A stretch of 64,000 nucleotides of DNA from Thalassotalea nanhaiensis (lineage in GTDB: Bacteria; Pseudomonadota; Gammaproteobacteria; Enterobacterales; Alteromonadaceae), in contig NZ_CP134146.1 of NCBI RefSeq assembly GCF_031583575.1, positions 3,472,001 to 3,536,000 on the forward strand, given 5' to 3'. Positions 7,481 through 16,319 of this stretch are shown here, piece by piece. Below the pieces are notes generated by a model. That model had not been told where the DNA came from. It ran no database searches and was given only the letters and a program-made list of their open reading frames with translations. A program made the translations under genes and the position numbers. Within the stretch, counting starts at the first letter, position 1; each line of letters opens with the position of its first letter.

Positions 7481-7514
7481 ACACCCGTAGCTTTATACCT
7501 AAAGCTACGGGTGT
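7481..7514. terminator. Bidirectional intrinsic terminator
   Basis: A perfect 15-bp stem (7481-7495 with 7500-7514) and a 4-base loop lie between two convergent genes. An A-run precedes it and TTTTATT follows, so it can end transcription in both directions. Confidence 0.92.
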
Positions 7515-7535
7515 TTTATTGTTGTTCTTTGACGA

Positions 7536-8195
7536 TTATTTTACTGCGATAGTTGCCGTCATTATCAATAACTCTTCACTTGGACGACCACTTTGGCTGC
7601 CTAGTTTTTCGAATTCTTGTAACGTATCCATACCATCAACTACTTGACCAAATACGGTATGACGACCATCTAGGAAACGAGTTTCTTTAAAGGTAATAAA
7701 GAATTGTGAGCCATCAGTATTTGGCCCCGCATTTGCCATTGATAACATCCCTGGTTTGCTATGACTTGCGTCTTTATGAAATTCACCTTCGTACTTAAAA
7801 CCTGGGTTACCACGACCGGTCCCTTGTGGATCGCCACCTTGAGCCATAAAGCCTGGGATCACACGATGAAATATTAGATCATCATAAAAACCAAGTTTGG
7901 TTAAATATATTGTGCTTGAAACATGCATAGGAGCGTATTGTGGAAATAACTCAATAGTAACTGGCCCCTTATTCGTTACCAGTTCCCAAAAATAGGTTTT
8001 ATTTTTGGCAAAGTTTACTTGTGGAGGCTTAGGTAATTGCTCTTTCCATTTTGGCGCAGATTTATCGATATTTTGCTCGGTGATAAATGTATCCATCGAT
8101 TTCAGCGCTGGATCGTTATCAACTAATGTACCAATAATTAATGCGCTAATTGCAAACGCGTATACATAGCCAATTTTCTTAGTAAATGCTTTCAT
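7536..8195 (-). CDS. Cyclophilin-type peptidylprolyl isomerase, membrane-anchored
   Basis: From the ATG at 8195 the protein is 219 aa. A TTG 30 bases upstream extends the frame but is less likely. An N-terminal hydrophobic segment (about residues 8-24) without a clear cleavage site suggests an inner-membrane anchor with the catalytic domain in the periplasm. The cyclophilin domain (about 65-215) has the active-site FHRVIPGFMAQGGDPQG, MANAGPNTDGSQFFI and LDGRHTVFGQV motifs, including the catalytic Arg and the Gln/Phe of the proline pocket. It accelerates proline cis-trans isomerisation in protein folding. Confidence 0.9.
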   Translation of the reverse strand: MKAFTKKIGYVYAFAISALIIGTLVDNDPALKSMDTFITEQNIDKSAPKWKEQLPKPPQVNFAKNKTYFWELVTNKGPVTIELFPQYAPMHVSSTIYLTKLGFYDDLIFHRVIPGFMAQGGDPQGTGRGNPGFKYEGEFHKDASHSKPGMLSMANAGPNTDGSQFFITFKETRFLDGRHTVFGQVVDGMDTLQEFEKLGSQSGRPSEELLIMTATIAVK

Positions 8196-8516
8196 AATAT
8201 TTTTCTTAATTTTTGAATTGCCCAAGTATATAAAACAATTTCAAAAAATACACTATGTGTATTCACTATTAGTATTTTGGATCAAATATTAACTAATCTG
8301 AGCTCGGGATAATGAGTGCTTGGTATTAATTTAAAATCAATCAGTTAGCATTTTAGTTGAAAAATACTAAGAGGATGGATATTTAATTATTCATCAATGC
8401 TTAGATTTTTTTGATTATCAAGGCAAAACAATTGTCAATAGTCCGCTATTTACCTTTGTTTTAACGCTGAAAATCGGAAAAATAGAAGTATTGGGCAAGT
8501 GCTGCTTATCTCTAGT
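8196..8516. other. Intergenic region without recognised gene
   Basis: This 321-base A+T-rich stretch lies upstream of the cyclophilin gene and downstream of the cupin gene, both on the minus strand. It should contain the cyclophilin promoter. I see no ORF, repeat or convincing hairpin terminator in it. Confidence 0.5.
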
Positions 8517-9056
8517 TCAGGTTAGCGAGTTTACTTGTGCGAGTTTTTCGTAATTTTCTACTGAAAATGGAATTTCTTTACCACTATCAAATGTAAATAA
8601 AGAACGCTCAACGGTAGATAGCTTACCTAAATAAATGTGTAACGCCTGACTTGCAGTATTGGTTGCAGTAACCGTATGGATTTGATTTGGGCTTAGCTTC
8701 GCCACTTCTGTAGCACCTAAGCTCAATGATTTAATTTCTTTATATTCACCGTTGCTGTTATCAAAAAAAGCATGTTCTTCAGCGCCTTGATATACGCCTA
8801 CGACAACGTGCATTTGATGATCATGGGCAGGTACAACTGTGCCTGGTTCAAAGCGGCAATACCAAATAGATACCGTGTCATCTTCAAACAGCATTCTTTC
8901 GCACTCTTCAATTACCGGCATGTTGGCGATAATATTTTCACAGTCAGCAACCGTTGCTTTCATTAAAGATTCAGCAGATAAAATTGGATTTTCGCTAACA
9001 GCAGCTTGGCGGGCATCAGCAATAAATTGCTCTAAATTAAAATCTTTAACAGACAT
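8517..9056 (-). CDS. Cupin-fold protein, cysteine dioxygenase-like
   Basis: The ATG at 9056 gives 179 aa. The frame is open 39 bases further upstream but lacks a better start. The central beta-rich region carries a cupin motif, PGTVVPAHDHQMHVVVGVYQG, whose HxHxxxH-type histidines would bind Fe(II), and a later PNQIHTVTATN with a third conserved-type histidine. The order and spacing resemble cysteine dioxygenase and related thiol dioxygenases. The substrate is not determined by anything I can see. It stands alone between a cyclophilin and acpH. Confidence 0.65.
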   Translation of the reverse strand: MSVKDFNLEQFIADARQAAVSENPILSAESLMKATVADCENIIANMPVIEECERMLFEDDTVSIWYCRFEPGTVVPAHDHQMHVVVGVYQGAEEHAFFDNSNGEYKEIKSLSLGATEVAKLSPNQIHTVTATNTASQALHIYLGKLSTVERSLFTFDSGKEIPFSVENYEKLAQVNSLT

Positions 9057-9151
9057 ACAGTACTCTTTAAAAGCGACAAAATAACACTTTAGCAAACATT
9101 AACCGCTAAAATCTTTGCCTGTTGATTAATTATTGGGTCTATTATCATAAT

Positions 9152-9733
9152 TTATTCAGTGCTGTTGTTTATCATAAACTTTTGCAACTGTGGGAAAAAC
9201 TCTAAGAAAACAGATTCATACTGGTCGTAGTGTGTTAACACTTCATCTATTGCGCCGCTCAGATTATTTTCAAACCTTATCCGCTTAGAAATTGAATCTA
9301 TTGCCTTGCCGGTATGATCAATATTTTGATACGAGCTAAGCCAATCTTGACTGATCATTCTATCAACCGTTAAGCGCATTCTTTCAGGCATAATGTCTAA
9401 AACCAGCGAAAGCTCACGATAACTATGCTGTCTGAATTCGGCAAATGACTGAACGCTAAACTTATCCCAATGACAGACAAGAAAATGATCAAACACCACG
9501 TCAGATATCACCGCAGAAAAGCGCTTGCGTTTAGGTGTAAGCAACTGTTTTAATTCTCTAACGAGGTGGTGTCTGTCGGTATATTTATCAATCACCCTAT
9601 GGTTATGTATACCATTAACAACCGGCTCTGGTAATAAACTTAAGTCTACACCTTTGGTAAAATCGCCCATCAAATTTCCTGCTAAAGAAAACTTATCGGG
9701 TTTAGCAAAATACAGGTGAGCTAAATAATTCAT
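9152..9733 (-). CDS. acpH: ACP phosphodiesterase
   Basis: This 193-aa protein matches AcpH, an HD-type metallohydrolase that removes 4'-phosphopantetheine from holo-acyl carrier protein. Visible family segments are MNYLAHLYFA at the start, GNLMGDFTKG (about residues 19-28), the metal-site HNHRVIDKYTDRH (about 43-55) and SDVVFDHFL (about 77-85). Length agrees with the family. Its ATG overlaps the stop of the upstream GNAT gene by 4 bases (ATGA), so the two are translationally coupled. Confidence 0.85.
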   Translation of the reverse strand: MNYLAHLYFAKPDKFSLAGNLMGDFTKGVDLSLLPEPVVNGIHNHRVIDKYTDRHHLVRELKQLLTPKRKRFSAVISDVVFDHFLVCHWDKFSVQSFAEFRQHSYRELSLVLDIMPERMRLTVDRMISQDWLSSYQNIDHTGKAIDSISKRIRFENNLSGAIDEVLTHYDQYESVFLEFFPQLQKFMINNSTE

Positions 9734-10323
9734 CTTAAATTATAAATTAACGTTGCGTGGTCTGAAATTCCAGTTATTGATGATTTTCGATACGCGATTT
9801 GTTCAAAGCCTAACGACAAATATAACTTTTCAGCTTGGATGTTTGATTTAGCAACATCTAGCGTTACTGATTGATAACCTTGCTTACGTGCTTTCTCTAT
9901 AGCCCAAGATATGAGTTGTTTACCTATCCCTTGGCCTTGATATTGTTCTGCAACCCCAAGATGAGCTATGTACAAGCTATGCCTTACAGGCTTGGGTACA
10001 ATTCGTTCAAAACGCAGACCTCTAAATGCTGCGGCAGGAAAATGCCAACGATAAAATTTAAGCATATCGAGAATACAACCAATTTCCATACTCAGCGCTT
10101 CATTACGGTCAAAGCAGGCTATGCTTGCCACTACCTGTTCATTAAATATGGCAACATGATGATTTTGAAAACCGAACTGACTTCGCCCACGTAAAAAACT
10201 TTCTTTTAAAAACTTCAGCGGTTGAGTGAATACATAATTAAATGCTAAGGGACCCGAGCTAAAAATATAGTTAATTGCAGGAGTGGTATCGTTTATGTGC
10301 GCTGCTCGGATGGTTATAGACAT
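9730..10323 (-). CDS. GNAT family N-acetyltransferase
   Basis: This 197-aa protein has a GNAT fold. The acetyl-CoA-binding motif A is HLGVAEQYQGQGIGKQLI (about residues 121-138, QxxGxG type), followed by motif B ending LYLSLGFEQI. An N-terminal region of about 100 residues is rich in aromatic residues and probably forms the substrate side. It is the first gene of a two-gene overlap with acpH. The acceptor substrate is unknown. Confidence 0.85.
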   Translation of the reverse strand: MSITIRAAHINDTTPAINYIFSSGPLAFNYVFTQPLKFLKESFLRGRSQFGFQNHHVAIFNEQVVASIACFDRNEALSMEIGCILDMLKFYRWHFPAAAFRGLRFERIVPKPVRHSLYIAHLGVAEQYQGQGIGKQLISWAIEKARKQGYQSVTLDVAKSNIQAEKLYLSLGFEQIAYRKSSITGISDHATLIYNLR

Positions 10324-10342
10324 AGTTAATTATTTATCAGGA

Positions 10343-10573
10343 TTAACTCATATCGAGTTCAATGTCGGTACAGCCATTTGGACAATAGATCCCCGATTGT
10401 GGGAGATTCTTATCAATGACTTGTTTACTGCTGGGAGGTACTAAGGTTAATAATTTTTGGCAAACTTTACATTTAACCGCTCTGCCCTGCATAACTTTTT
10501 TAATGATGGCTTTTTGATCATTAAATGATTTAGCGGTAAGTTTATTAAGTTTGGAAAAATCTACTGCTGACAT
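10343..10573 (-). CDS. Small zinc-ribbon-like protein
   Basis: This 76-aa protein has four cysteines arranged as two pairs, CKVC (about residues 36-39) and CPNGC (about 64-68), consistent with a zinc ribbon. The N-terminal half is helical and lysine-rich. The family is not recognised by name. Short spacing to the GNAT gene (about 20 bases) on the same strand suggests co-transcription. The function is unknown, and nucleic-acid or protein binding is only a guess from the fold. Confidence 0.6.
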   Translation of the reverse strand: MSAVDFSKLNKLTAKSFNDQKAIIKKVMQGRAVKCKVCQKLLTLVPPSSKQVIDKNLPQSGIYCPNGCTDIELDMS

Positions 10574-10608
10574 GATTTCTTCTGTAAAAATATAATAGTA
10601 TTAATTAC

Positions 10609-10992
10609 CTAACTTAGTTTATTCGCTTGCGGTAAACAATACCAACCATCATAAATACCATCATATTTTCGTGCTTCAGTTTCCAACAGCATTTGATAGC
10701 TTATTATATTACTATAACTTGCCTGCATTTCTGGGTAAGCAGTAACTTCCCATGGATACTCAGGATTTGCTAGATACGGACAAAATGATAGCTTTTGATT
10801 ATTAGCCAAGAGAGTGTTTCCAAACTTTAATGCTAACTCTTGAGTTTGAAAAATCACTGAAAATTGAATTTCCCGGGGCCGATTTAAATCGTCACCTTCC
10901 TGTGCCATATGCCACAACATATTGCCATTAGAGTCTGTTGGAAATTTCGCTATATCTCTTTCAACATTACAAATTTTATCGGTTCTATCCAT
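10609..10992 (-). CDS. RraB domain protein (RNase E regulator-like)
   Basis: This 127-aa acidic protein resembles the RraB / regulator of ribonuclease E inhibitor B domain: an N-terminal acidic strand with GNMLWHMAQEGDDL, a central IQFSVIF strand, WEVTAYPEM, and the family-like C-terminal KYDGIYDGWYC. RraB binds and modulates RNase E in Escherichia coli. Whether this homologue does the same is not shown, because divergent RraB-domain proteins are common. It lies upstream of the zinc-ribbon gene on the same strand. Confidence 0.65.
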   Translation of the reverse strand: MDRTDKICNVERDIAKFPTDSNGNMLWHMAQEGDDLNRPREIQFSVIFQTQELALKFGNTLLANNQKLSFCPYLANPEYPWEVTAYPEMQASYSNIISYQMLLETEARKYDGIYDGWYCLPQANKLS

Positions 10993-11074
10993 AATTTAAC
11001 TACCTATTTTAATAAGCCATTAACTTTGAACATCTGCAGTTGTTATATATAAAAGTTTAGCAGCTTTTTAAAAA

Positions 11075-11443
11075 TTAGTTAGTACTTGGCTGCACCCTAG
11101 ATAGAGTAAAGGTTTCACCGGTTAGGATATGTTGATAGGTAAATGAATCATCTTTTAACTGGCTAATTTGATAAACTTGATAATTATCTTCATCTTCCAA
11201 ATCGGCAGGATATTGCTGTTTATTTACTATTTCAGCTTTGGTAATGGTAAAGTGAATATCGCCAACCAAGCCCCAATCGCCCTGTTCACTTATCTCTTCG
11301 AGTAACGTTCCGTCAATATTGTAAGTATAAAAAGTAAAGACAAAACTACCGTCTGCAAATAGCTGAGCAAACTCACTAAAACTTTCTTCGCCGGTCTTTT
11401 CACTGCGATGCCAATTACCAATTAACTGTGTGCGGTTAAACAT
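11075..11443 (-). CDS. Small lipocalin-like protein, unknown
   Basis: This 122-aa cytoplasmic protein lacks a signal peptide. It is mostly beta-strand, beginning LIGNWHRSE with a strand order (FADGSFVFTFYTY, GDWGLVGDIHFTI) reminiscent of small lipocalin/DUF-type barrels that start with a GxW motif. I cannot name a family. It is the first of several small minus-strand genes leading toward acpH. Confidence 0.5.
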   Translation of the reverse strand: MFNRTQLIGNWHRSEKTGEESFSEFAQLFADGSFVFTFYTYNIDGTLLEEISEQGDWGLVGDIHFTITKAEIVNKQQYPADLEDEDNYQVYQISQLKDDSFTYQHILTGETFTLSRVQPSTN

Positions 11444-11602
11444 GACTTTGCCTTTTCTTTAACTAATAATCAGATTTCGTATCAAGTTCTGGACGACGAT
11501 GTCGCTTAGAATCGTATAAACATTTTAACATGGTATTACTGCACTTTACCGCTTAAAAATGGTTACCTAACTAACTTACTATTGATTTAATTGAGTAAAC
11601 AC

Positions 11603-11618
11603 TGTGATAATCATTACA
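11603..11618. promoter_or_regulatory. Possible CRP-like or Fur-like palindrome
   Basis: TGTGATAATCATTACA matches the CRP pattern TGTGA-N6-TCACA with one mismatch, and its core GATAATCATTA also resembles half of a Fur box. It sits 23 bases before the S9 peptidase start codon, so it could overlap a promoter. It may be chance in A+T-rich DNA. Confidence 0.25.
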
Positions 11619-11641
11619 AATTAGCCACACAATAAAACAAT

Positions 11642-14473
11642 ATGAATTTATCGCTTACTAAAAAATTGAGTAAAGTAGCATTATTGCTGTCATTTACCTT
11701 CGTAATAATACCAAGTTTAAACGCTGAGCAACGTCCGTTAGAAGTAACTGACATTATGAAATTTAAACAAATTGTTAAACCACAACTAAGTGAAGACGGG
11801 CAATGGCTTGCCTACAGCGCTCAGCCAGATCGAGGCGAAAATAGCTACCACTTAAAATCGACAAGTAGCGATAGAGAATTTCAAGTTGAACATGGCACAA
11901 GCGGTGTTATTTCTGCCGATGGCCGTTTTGCTGCTATTACTATTAGTCCAACTTTATTAGCTAAAGAACAAGCCGATAAAAAAGCGAAAAAGAAACTTAA
12001 AAATAGCTTAGAAGTGATCACTTTAGCCAGTGGTGCAAGAGTTACTTTTAACAAGGTTGAAGCGTTTCAATTAAGCGATAATTTTGGCTATGTTGCATTT
12101 TTAAGTGAAATGCCAAAAGACCAAGAGAAACCAGAACAAACTGACAGCACTAAAGAAAGTGATGCTAAGCAAACTAGCGATGAAGAAACAGAAGTAAAGT
12201 TATTCAATAAAAAACGCACCAATAAAAGTTTAACTATTGTTAACCTGGAAAGCGGTGAACAACAAGTTATTGAACATGTAGATGGTTTTTCATTCTCTAA
12301 CAAAACACCGTATTTAGTGTATAGCGTGTCAACCAAAGACGGCGCAAACAACTCACTTAAAGCGTTAAATGTTAAAACCAACAAAACGAACGTATTAGCG
12401 ACTAAAGCTAATGCTAGTTTTAATGGTTTTAGCTGGAATAACGAAGGTAATAAAATTGCATTTTTACAAGGTGATTTCACCCAGGAAAAGGATGAACGTA
12501 GTCACACAGTAAAATTATGGCAAAGCAATAAAAACAAAATTAAAACCATCAAAGCTAACGATAAACAAGCGGCTAATTGGTATGTTCCAGAAACCAATAA
12601 ACTAACTTGGTCGCTTGACGATGAACGTTTATTTTTTGGTTTCAAACCTGTAGTTGAAAAACTAGCTGAAATTGATACTAAACCAGAATCGATTGATGAC
12701 CTGTACAATATTGAAAAGTTAACTGAAGGTCGTAACTTACAAATTTGGCATGGTGAAGACCCGCTGATAAAAACCAATGAAAAGTACCAGTTAGGTAAAG
12801 ATAAAAAGTCATTTTTCACCGCGGTTTATCATGTAGATAATAATAAACTTGTACGCTTAGCCGATGAACAGTTGATTTCAGTTAAGGCAAGCAACAATGA
12901 AAACGCTGTAATTGCTAAAACTGATTTAAACTATCGTAAGTTAAGAACTTGGGAAGGATTTTTTAGTGATATCTACATTGTTGATTTAAACAACGGTAAA
13001 AAGTCATTAGTTGCTAAAAAGCTTAGTAGTTACACCGATGTGAAACTAAGTGAGTCGGGGCGTTATGCTGCGTTTTATGAAAATGAAAACGTTTGGGTTT
13101 ATGATCGAAACAAAAATAAAAAGCGTAATATCACTAAAAACTTACCAGTAAGCTTTGCCGATGAAGATCATGATTACCCAAGTAAAGTGCCAGGTTACGG
13201 TATAGCAGGCTGGTTAGAAGATGATGACGGTGTTTTAGTTTATGACAAATTCGACATATGGTTACTACAAACCGATGGCGATGATGCGAAATGTTTAACG
13301 TGTGAAATAGGTCGACCAAACTCATTACAGTTCAGAATTAACAAGCTTGATGTTAAGCAAGATTACTTTACTGATAACCAACGTTTACTATTAACCAGCT
13401 ATTCAGATGAACTTAAAAACTTTGGTTTTTATCAGCTTAATTTAGCAGATGATAAGTTAACGAAGTTGATCGAAGAAAATAAAAAGTTCAAATTTATCTC
13501 GAAGGCTAAAAAGGCCGATAAATTACTTTATACCCGTGAAGACTTTAATGAATACCCAGACGTTTGGGTGGCAGATTTAGATCTAGCCAACGCCAACAAG
13601 CTAACGAATGTAAACCCACAAAAAGACGAATTTTTATGGGGTCAATCTGAGTTGGTAGAATGGCGCTCTAACATGGGCGTGAAACATCAGGGCATTTTAA
13701 TTAAGCCAGCAAATTATGTTGAAGGCATGCAATACCCGGTTGTTGTTTATTATTACCGTCGTTTCTCACAACGTATGTATGAATTTAATGCGATGAAGGT
13801 AAACCATAGACCTAATTTCCCATTCTATACATCAAATGGATACGCAGTGTTCTTACCCGATGTACATTTTGAAGTAGGTACTCCAGGACATTCAACCAAC
13901 AAATCAATATTACCAGGCTTGCAAAAGATCATAGACATGGGTGTTGCCGATCCTAAAGCAATTGGTCTTCATGGTCATAGTTGGAGTGGTTATCAAACAC
14001 TGCACGCCATAACTGAAACAGACATGTTTGCGGCAGCAGTATCAGGAGCACCAGTATCAAACATGACCAGTGCTTACTCAGGGATCCGTTTAGGAACGGG
14101 CCTAGCTAGACAGTTCCAATACGAGCAAGGGCAAAGCCGAATTGGCGCCAGCATGTTTGAGCGTAGAGATCTGTACATAGAAAACTCGCCAGTATTTTTT
14201 GCTGACCGTATTAATACGCCATTATTAATGCAGTTTGGTGATATTGACGATGCTGTGCCTTGGCAACAAGGTATTGAAATGTATATGGCAATGCGTCGCC
14301 TGGAAAAAAATGTAATTTTATTGCAGTACGAAGGTGAACCACATCACTTGAAAAAGTACCCAAATAAAGTCGACTATACCATCAAGATGAAACAGTATTT
14401 TGACCACTACTTAAAAGGTGCACCTGCAGCCAAATGGATGGTAGAGGGTGAAGCATACCGAGAGAGTAAATAA
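11642..14473 (+). CDS. S9 family (prolyl oligopeptidase-type) exported serine peptidase
   Basis: This 943-aa protein has a signal peptide (about residues 1-28, ending LNAEQ), a long beta-propeller-like N-terminal region (about 35-650) and a C-terminal alpha/beta-hydrolase domain. The nucleophile is Ser780 in GHSWSGY. The acid is probably Asp869 in GDIDDAVP, and the base His901 in EGEPHH. S9 enzymes cleave short peptides entering between propeller and hydrolase. A lysine/glutamate-rich insertion (about 160-190) is unusual. The stop codon directly abuts the ATG of the next GNAT gene, indicating one operon. Confidence 0.9.
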   Translation: MNLSLTKKLSKVALLLSFTFVIIPSLNAEQRPLEVTDIMKFKQIVKPQLSEDGQWLAYSAQPDRGENSYHLKSTSSDREFQVEHGTSGVISADGRFAAITISPTLLAKEQADKKAKKKLKNSLEVITLASGARVTFNKVEAFQLSDNFGYVAFLSEMPKDQEKPEQTDSTKESDAKQTSDEETEVKLFNKKRTNKSLTIVNLESGEQQVIEHVDGFSFSNKTPYLVYSVSTKDGANNSLKALNVKTNKTNVLATKANASFNGFSWNNEGNKIAFLQGDFTQEKDERSHTVKLWQSNKNKIKTIKANDKQAANWYVPETNKLTWSLDDERLFFGFKPVVEKLAEIDTKPESIDDLYNIEKLTEGRNLQIWHGEDPLIKTNEKYQLGKDKKSFFTAVYHVDNNKLVRLADEQLISVKASNNENAVIAKTDLNYRKLRTWEGFFSDIYIVDLNNGKKSLVAKKLSSYTDVKLSESGRYAAFYENENVWVYDRNKNKKRNITKNLPVSFADEDHDYPSKVPGYGIAGWLEDDDGVLVYDKFDIWLLQTDGDDAKCLTCEIGRPNSLQFRINKLDVKQDYFTDNQRLLLTSYSDELKNFGFYQLNLADDKLTKLIEENKKFKFISKAKKADKLLYTREDFNEYPDVWVADLDLANANKLTNVNPQKDEFLWGQSELVEWRSNMGVKHQGILIKPANYVEGMQYPVVVYYYRRFSQRMYEFNAMKVNHRPNFPFYTSNGYAVFLPDVHFEVGTPGHSTNKSILPGLQKIIDMGVADPKAIGLHGHSWSGYQTLHAITETDMFAAAVSGAPVSNMTSAYSGIRLGTGLARQFQYEQGQSRIGASMFERRDLYIENSPVFFADRINTPLLMQFGDIDDAVPWQQGIEMYMAMRRLEKNVILLQYEGEPHHLKKYPNKVDYTIKMKQYFDHYLKGAPAAKWMVEGEAYRESK

Positions 14474-15013
14474 ATGATTACCGTTGAAAATTCTGAGCGC
14501 TTGAGTTTTCGTCTTATGGATGAAAACGATGGCGAGTTATTATTTGAATTAGATCAAGACCCAGAAGTAATGAAGTTTATTAACGGTGGCAAACCTTCTA
14601 CTTGGGATGACATAAACGATAGATTTATTCCACGGTTGAATGCTTATCGTAAGCCAAGCGACGGCTGGGGCTTATGGCAGGTAAATATTACATCGACTAA
14701 TGAATTTATTGGTTGGGTGCTAGTTAGGCCGGTTGATTTCTTTAATGAACAACCATTATGGAATGATCTAGAACTGGGATGGCGCTTTAAGCAGAGCGCT
14801 TGGGGTAAAGGTTATGGCTTTGAAGCAGCACAGCAAATCAAAAATGCCTTAGCTCAACTTGGCAAGGCCGAGTTTTTTACCGCGCTTGCTGATGAAGGAA
14901 ACATTGGTTCAATCAACATAATGAAAAAGCTTGGCATGACTTATTTGAAAACTGACTTACATAAAGATCCATTGGGTGATATAGACGTAGTTTATTACCA
15001 AATGAATGCATAA
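14474..15013 (+). CDS. GNAT family N-acetyltransferase (RimJ/RimL-type)
   Basis: This 179-aa protein has the layout of the Acetyltransf_3 subgroup: an N-terminal SERLSFRLMDENDG strand, central LGWRFKQSAWGKGYGFEAAQQI (acetyl-CoA motif A, about residues 99-120) and the C-terminal GNIGSINIMKKLGM motif B. The ATG follows the peptidase stop with no gap. Such enzymes acetylate amino groups of proteins, small amines or antibiotics. The substrate here is unknown. Confidence 0.85.
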   Translation: MITVENSERLSFRLMDENDGELLFELDQDPEVMKFINGGKPSTWDDINDRFIPRLNAYRKPSDGWGLWQVNITSTNEFIGWVLVRPVDFFNEQPLWNDLELGWRFKQSAWGKGYGFEAAQQIKNALAQLGKAEFFTALADEGNIGSINIMKKLGMTYLKTDLHKDPLGDIDVVYYQMNA

Positions 15014-15020
15014 TTATACA

Positions 15021-15045
15021 AAAGGGGCTAACGCCCCTTTTTATT
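15021..15045 (+). terminator. Intrinsic terminator after the GNAT gene
   Basis: Stem AAAGGGGC / GCCCCTTT (15021-15028 and 15033-15040), loop TAAC, followed by TT. It also faces the convergent small gene ending at 15063 and may serve both strands. Confidence 0.85.
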
Positions 15046-15062
15046 TTCTATAATTTCTTTTG

Positions 15063-15311
15063 TTAAGCTTCTTCGTCGCGAACAAACTTAATTTCAGAAA
15101 AACCCATTCGAGCAAATTCTTTTTGGCGGAAATTTTTAGCAATCCCCTGCCCTCTCGACGTTAATGCGAGTTGTTGCTCCATTGCCAGAAAACTTTTGAT
15201 ATCAACATGTTCAGCCGCGGCTGCAGCTTCATACATATCGTGAAACAAACTGAATGAAAATGGTATGGTTTTACGTTTACCTTTAAACACGTATGTAACT
15301 TGTCTAGCCAT
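15063..15311 (-). CDS. Small conserved-type protein, unknown
   Basis: This 82-aa protein starts MARQVTYVFKGKRKTI and continues with a helix containing an alanine run (about residues 30-35), then a basic segment NFRQKEFARMGFSEI near the end. It has no membrane segment and no cysteine. I do not recognise it. The base composition and codon use look like the neighbouring chromosomal genes. Confidence 0.55.
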   Translation of the reverse strand: MARQVTYVFKGKRKTIPFSFSLFHDMYEAAAAAEHVDIKSFLAMEQQLALTSRGQGIAKNFRQKEFARMGFSEIKFVRDEEA

Positions 15312-15475
15312 AAAAAATACCTTTTATATCAAATTGGTTATGTATCTGATCTACTTTTTCATTAGGAAAAACGGATAAATACAATGCATAATATTTAATG
15401 AGTAGTTATTCTACTTATAAATTTTATAAAGTAGTAGTTATTCGTTTTAACCATTAAAAATGAGCTGATATTTAA

Positions 15476-16144
15476 TCAACTTGGTATTATTAGTTTTTTC
15501 TGCAACCAAGCCGATACGTCAGCAATTTGTTCTGCACAAACGGCATGTGGCATAGGATAAGTTTGGTAACTTGGATTAAAGCCTTTACCTTTAAGCGCGC
15601 TAACGGCTTGTTCACCTAAAACAGGGCTGACCACAGGGTCTTGCGTGCCATGCATAACCGCAATATCAATTGCCTGATTGGCAGATGATACTTCAATATC
15701 ATCTTTAGTAGCAAAGTACGTAGACATTGCCATTAAACCAGCCAATGGCTTATCAAACGTTAATGCCGCTTGATAACCTACTGCACCGCCTTGTGAAAAG
15801 CCGGCAATAACGATTCTTTCAGCTGGAATACCTCGAGAAATTTCACGTTCAATAAGATCTTGAACGGATTTTGCTGACGCGTTTAATTGCTCGCTGTCAA
15901 CTTTGCGTTCAATACTCATATCTAAAATATCGTACCAAGCCGGCATTACCATGCCACCATTAATTGTTACCGGTATTTTAGGAGAATGCGGGAACACAAA
16001 ACGGATAGGCAATGAGTCGGGTAAATTTAATACTGGCACAATCGGCTCAAAATCATGGCCGTCGGCGCCTAAACCATGTAACCAAATAACACTAGCTGTA
16101 GCAGCTGATTTTGGTTCAACTTCAACACAATTTAAATAAGTCAT
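15476..16144 (-). CDS. Carboxylesterase / phospholipase family hydrolase
   Basis: From the ATG at 16144 (a TTG just upstream is less likely) the product is 222 aa. It is an alpha/beta hydrolase of the acyl-protein-thioesterase-like carboxylesterase family: an oxyanion-loop WLHGLGADGHDF (about residues 21-32), the nucleophile elbow GFSQGG (about 114-119), catalytic Asp in MHGTQDPVV and His in YPMPHAVC. Family members hydrolyse short-chain esters. No signal peptide is visible, so it should be cytoplasmic. Length is normal for the family. Confidence 0.88.
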   Translation of the reverse strand: MTYLNCVEVEPKSAATASVIWLHGLGADGHDFEPIVPVLNLPDSLPIRFVFPHSPKIPVTINGGMVMPAWYDILDMSIERKVDSEQLNASAKSVQDLIEREISRGIPAERIVIAGFSQGGAVGYQAALTFDKPLAGLMAMSTYFATKDDIEVSSANQAIDIAVMHGTQDPVVSPVLGEQAVSALKGKGFNPSYQTYPMPHAVCAEQIADVSAWLQKKLIIPS

Positions 16145-16270
16145 CAATTATTCTAATAAGTAAACATTGACGGCATTATATCAGCAAAAAACAACGACAA
16201 CACCATGCAGGTTAACTCTTATATACTTCTACATTTAAAAACTGGATACAACATAGTGCAGCTAAAACAA

Positions 16271-16296
16271 ATGAGCCTGCTAATAAGCAGGCTCAT
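16271..16296 (-). terminator. Intrinsic terminator after the DUF4097 gene
   Basis: An 11-bp perfect stem ATGAGCCTGCT / AGCAGGCTCAT (16271-16281 and 16286-16296), loop AATA. On the minus strand it is followed by TTTGTTTT. Confidence 0.85.
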
Positions 16297-16319
16297 GTTC
16301 ATTATCACTGTGTTAATGC

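Noticed and set aside
12088-12819. Minus-strand ORFs of 105-130 aa inside the S9 peptidase gene
   Set aside because: They are shadows of a long, motif-bearing coding gene, with no ribosome site or family features.
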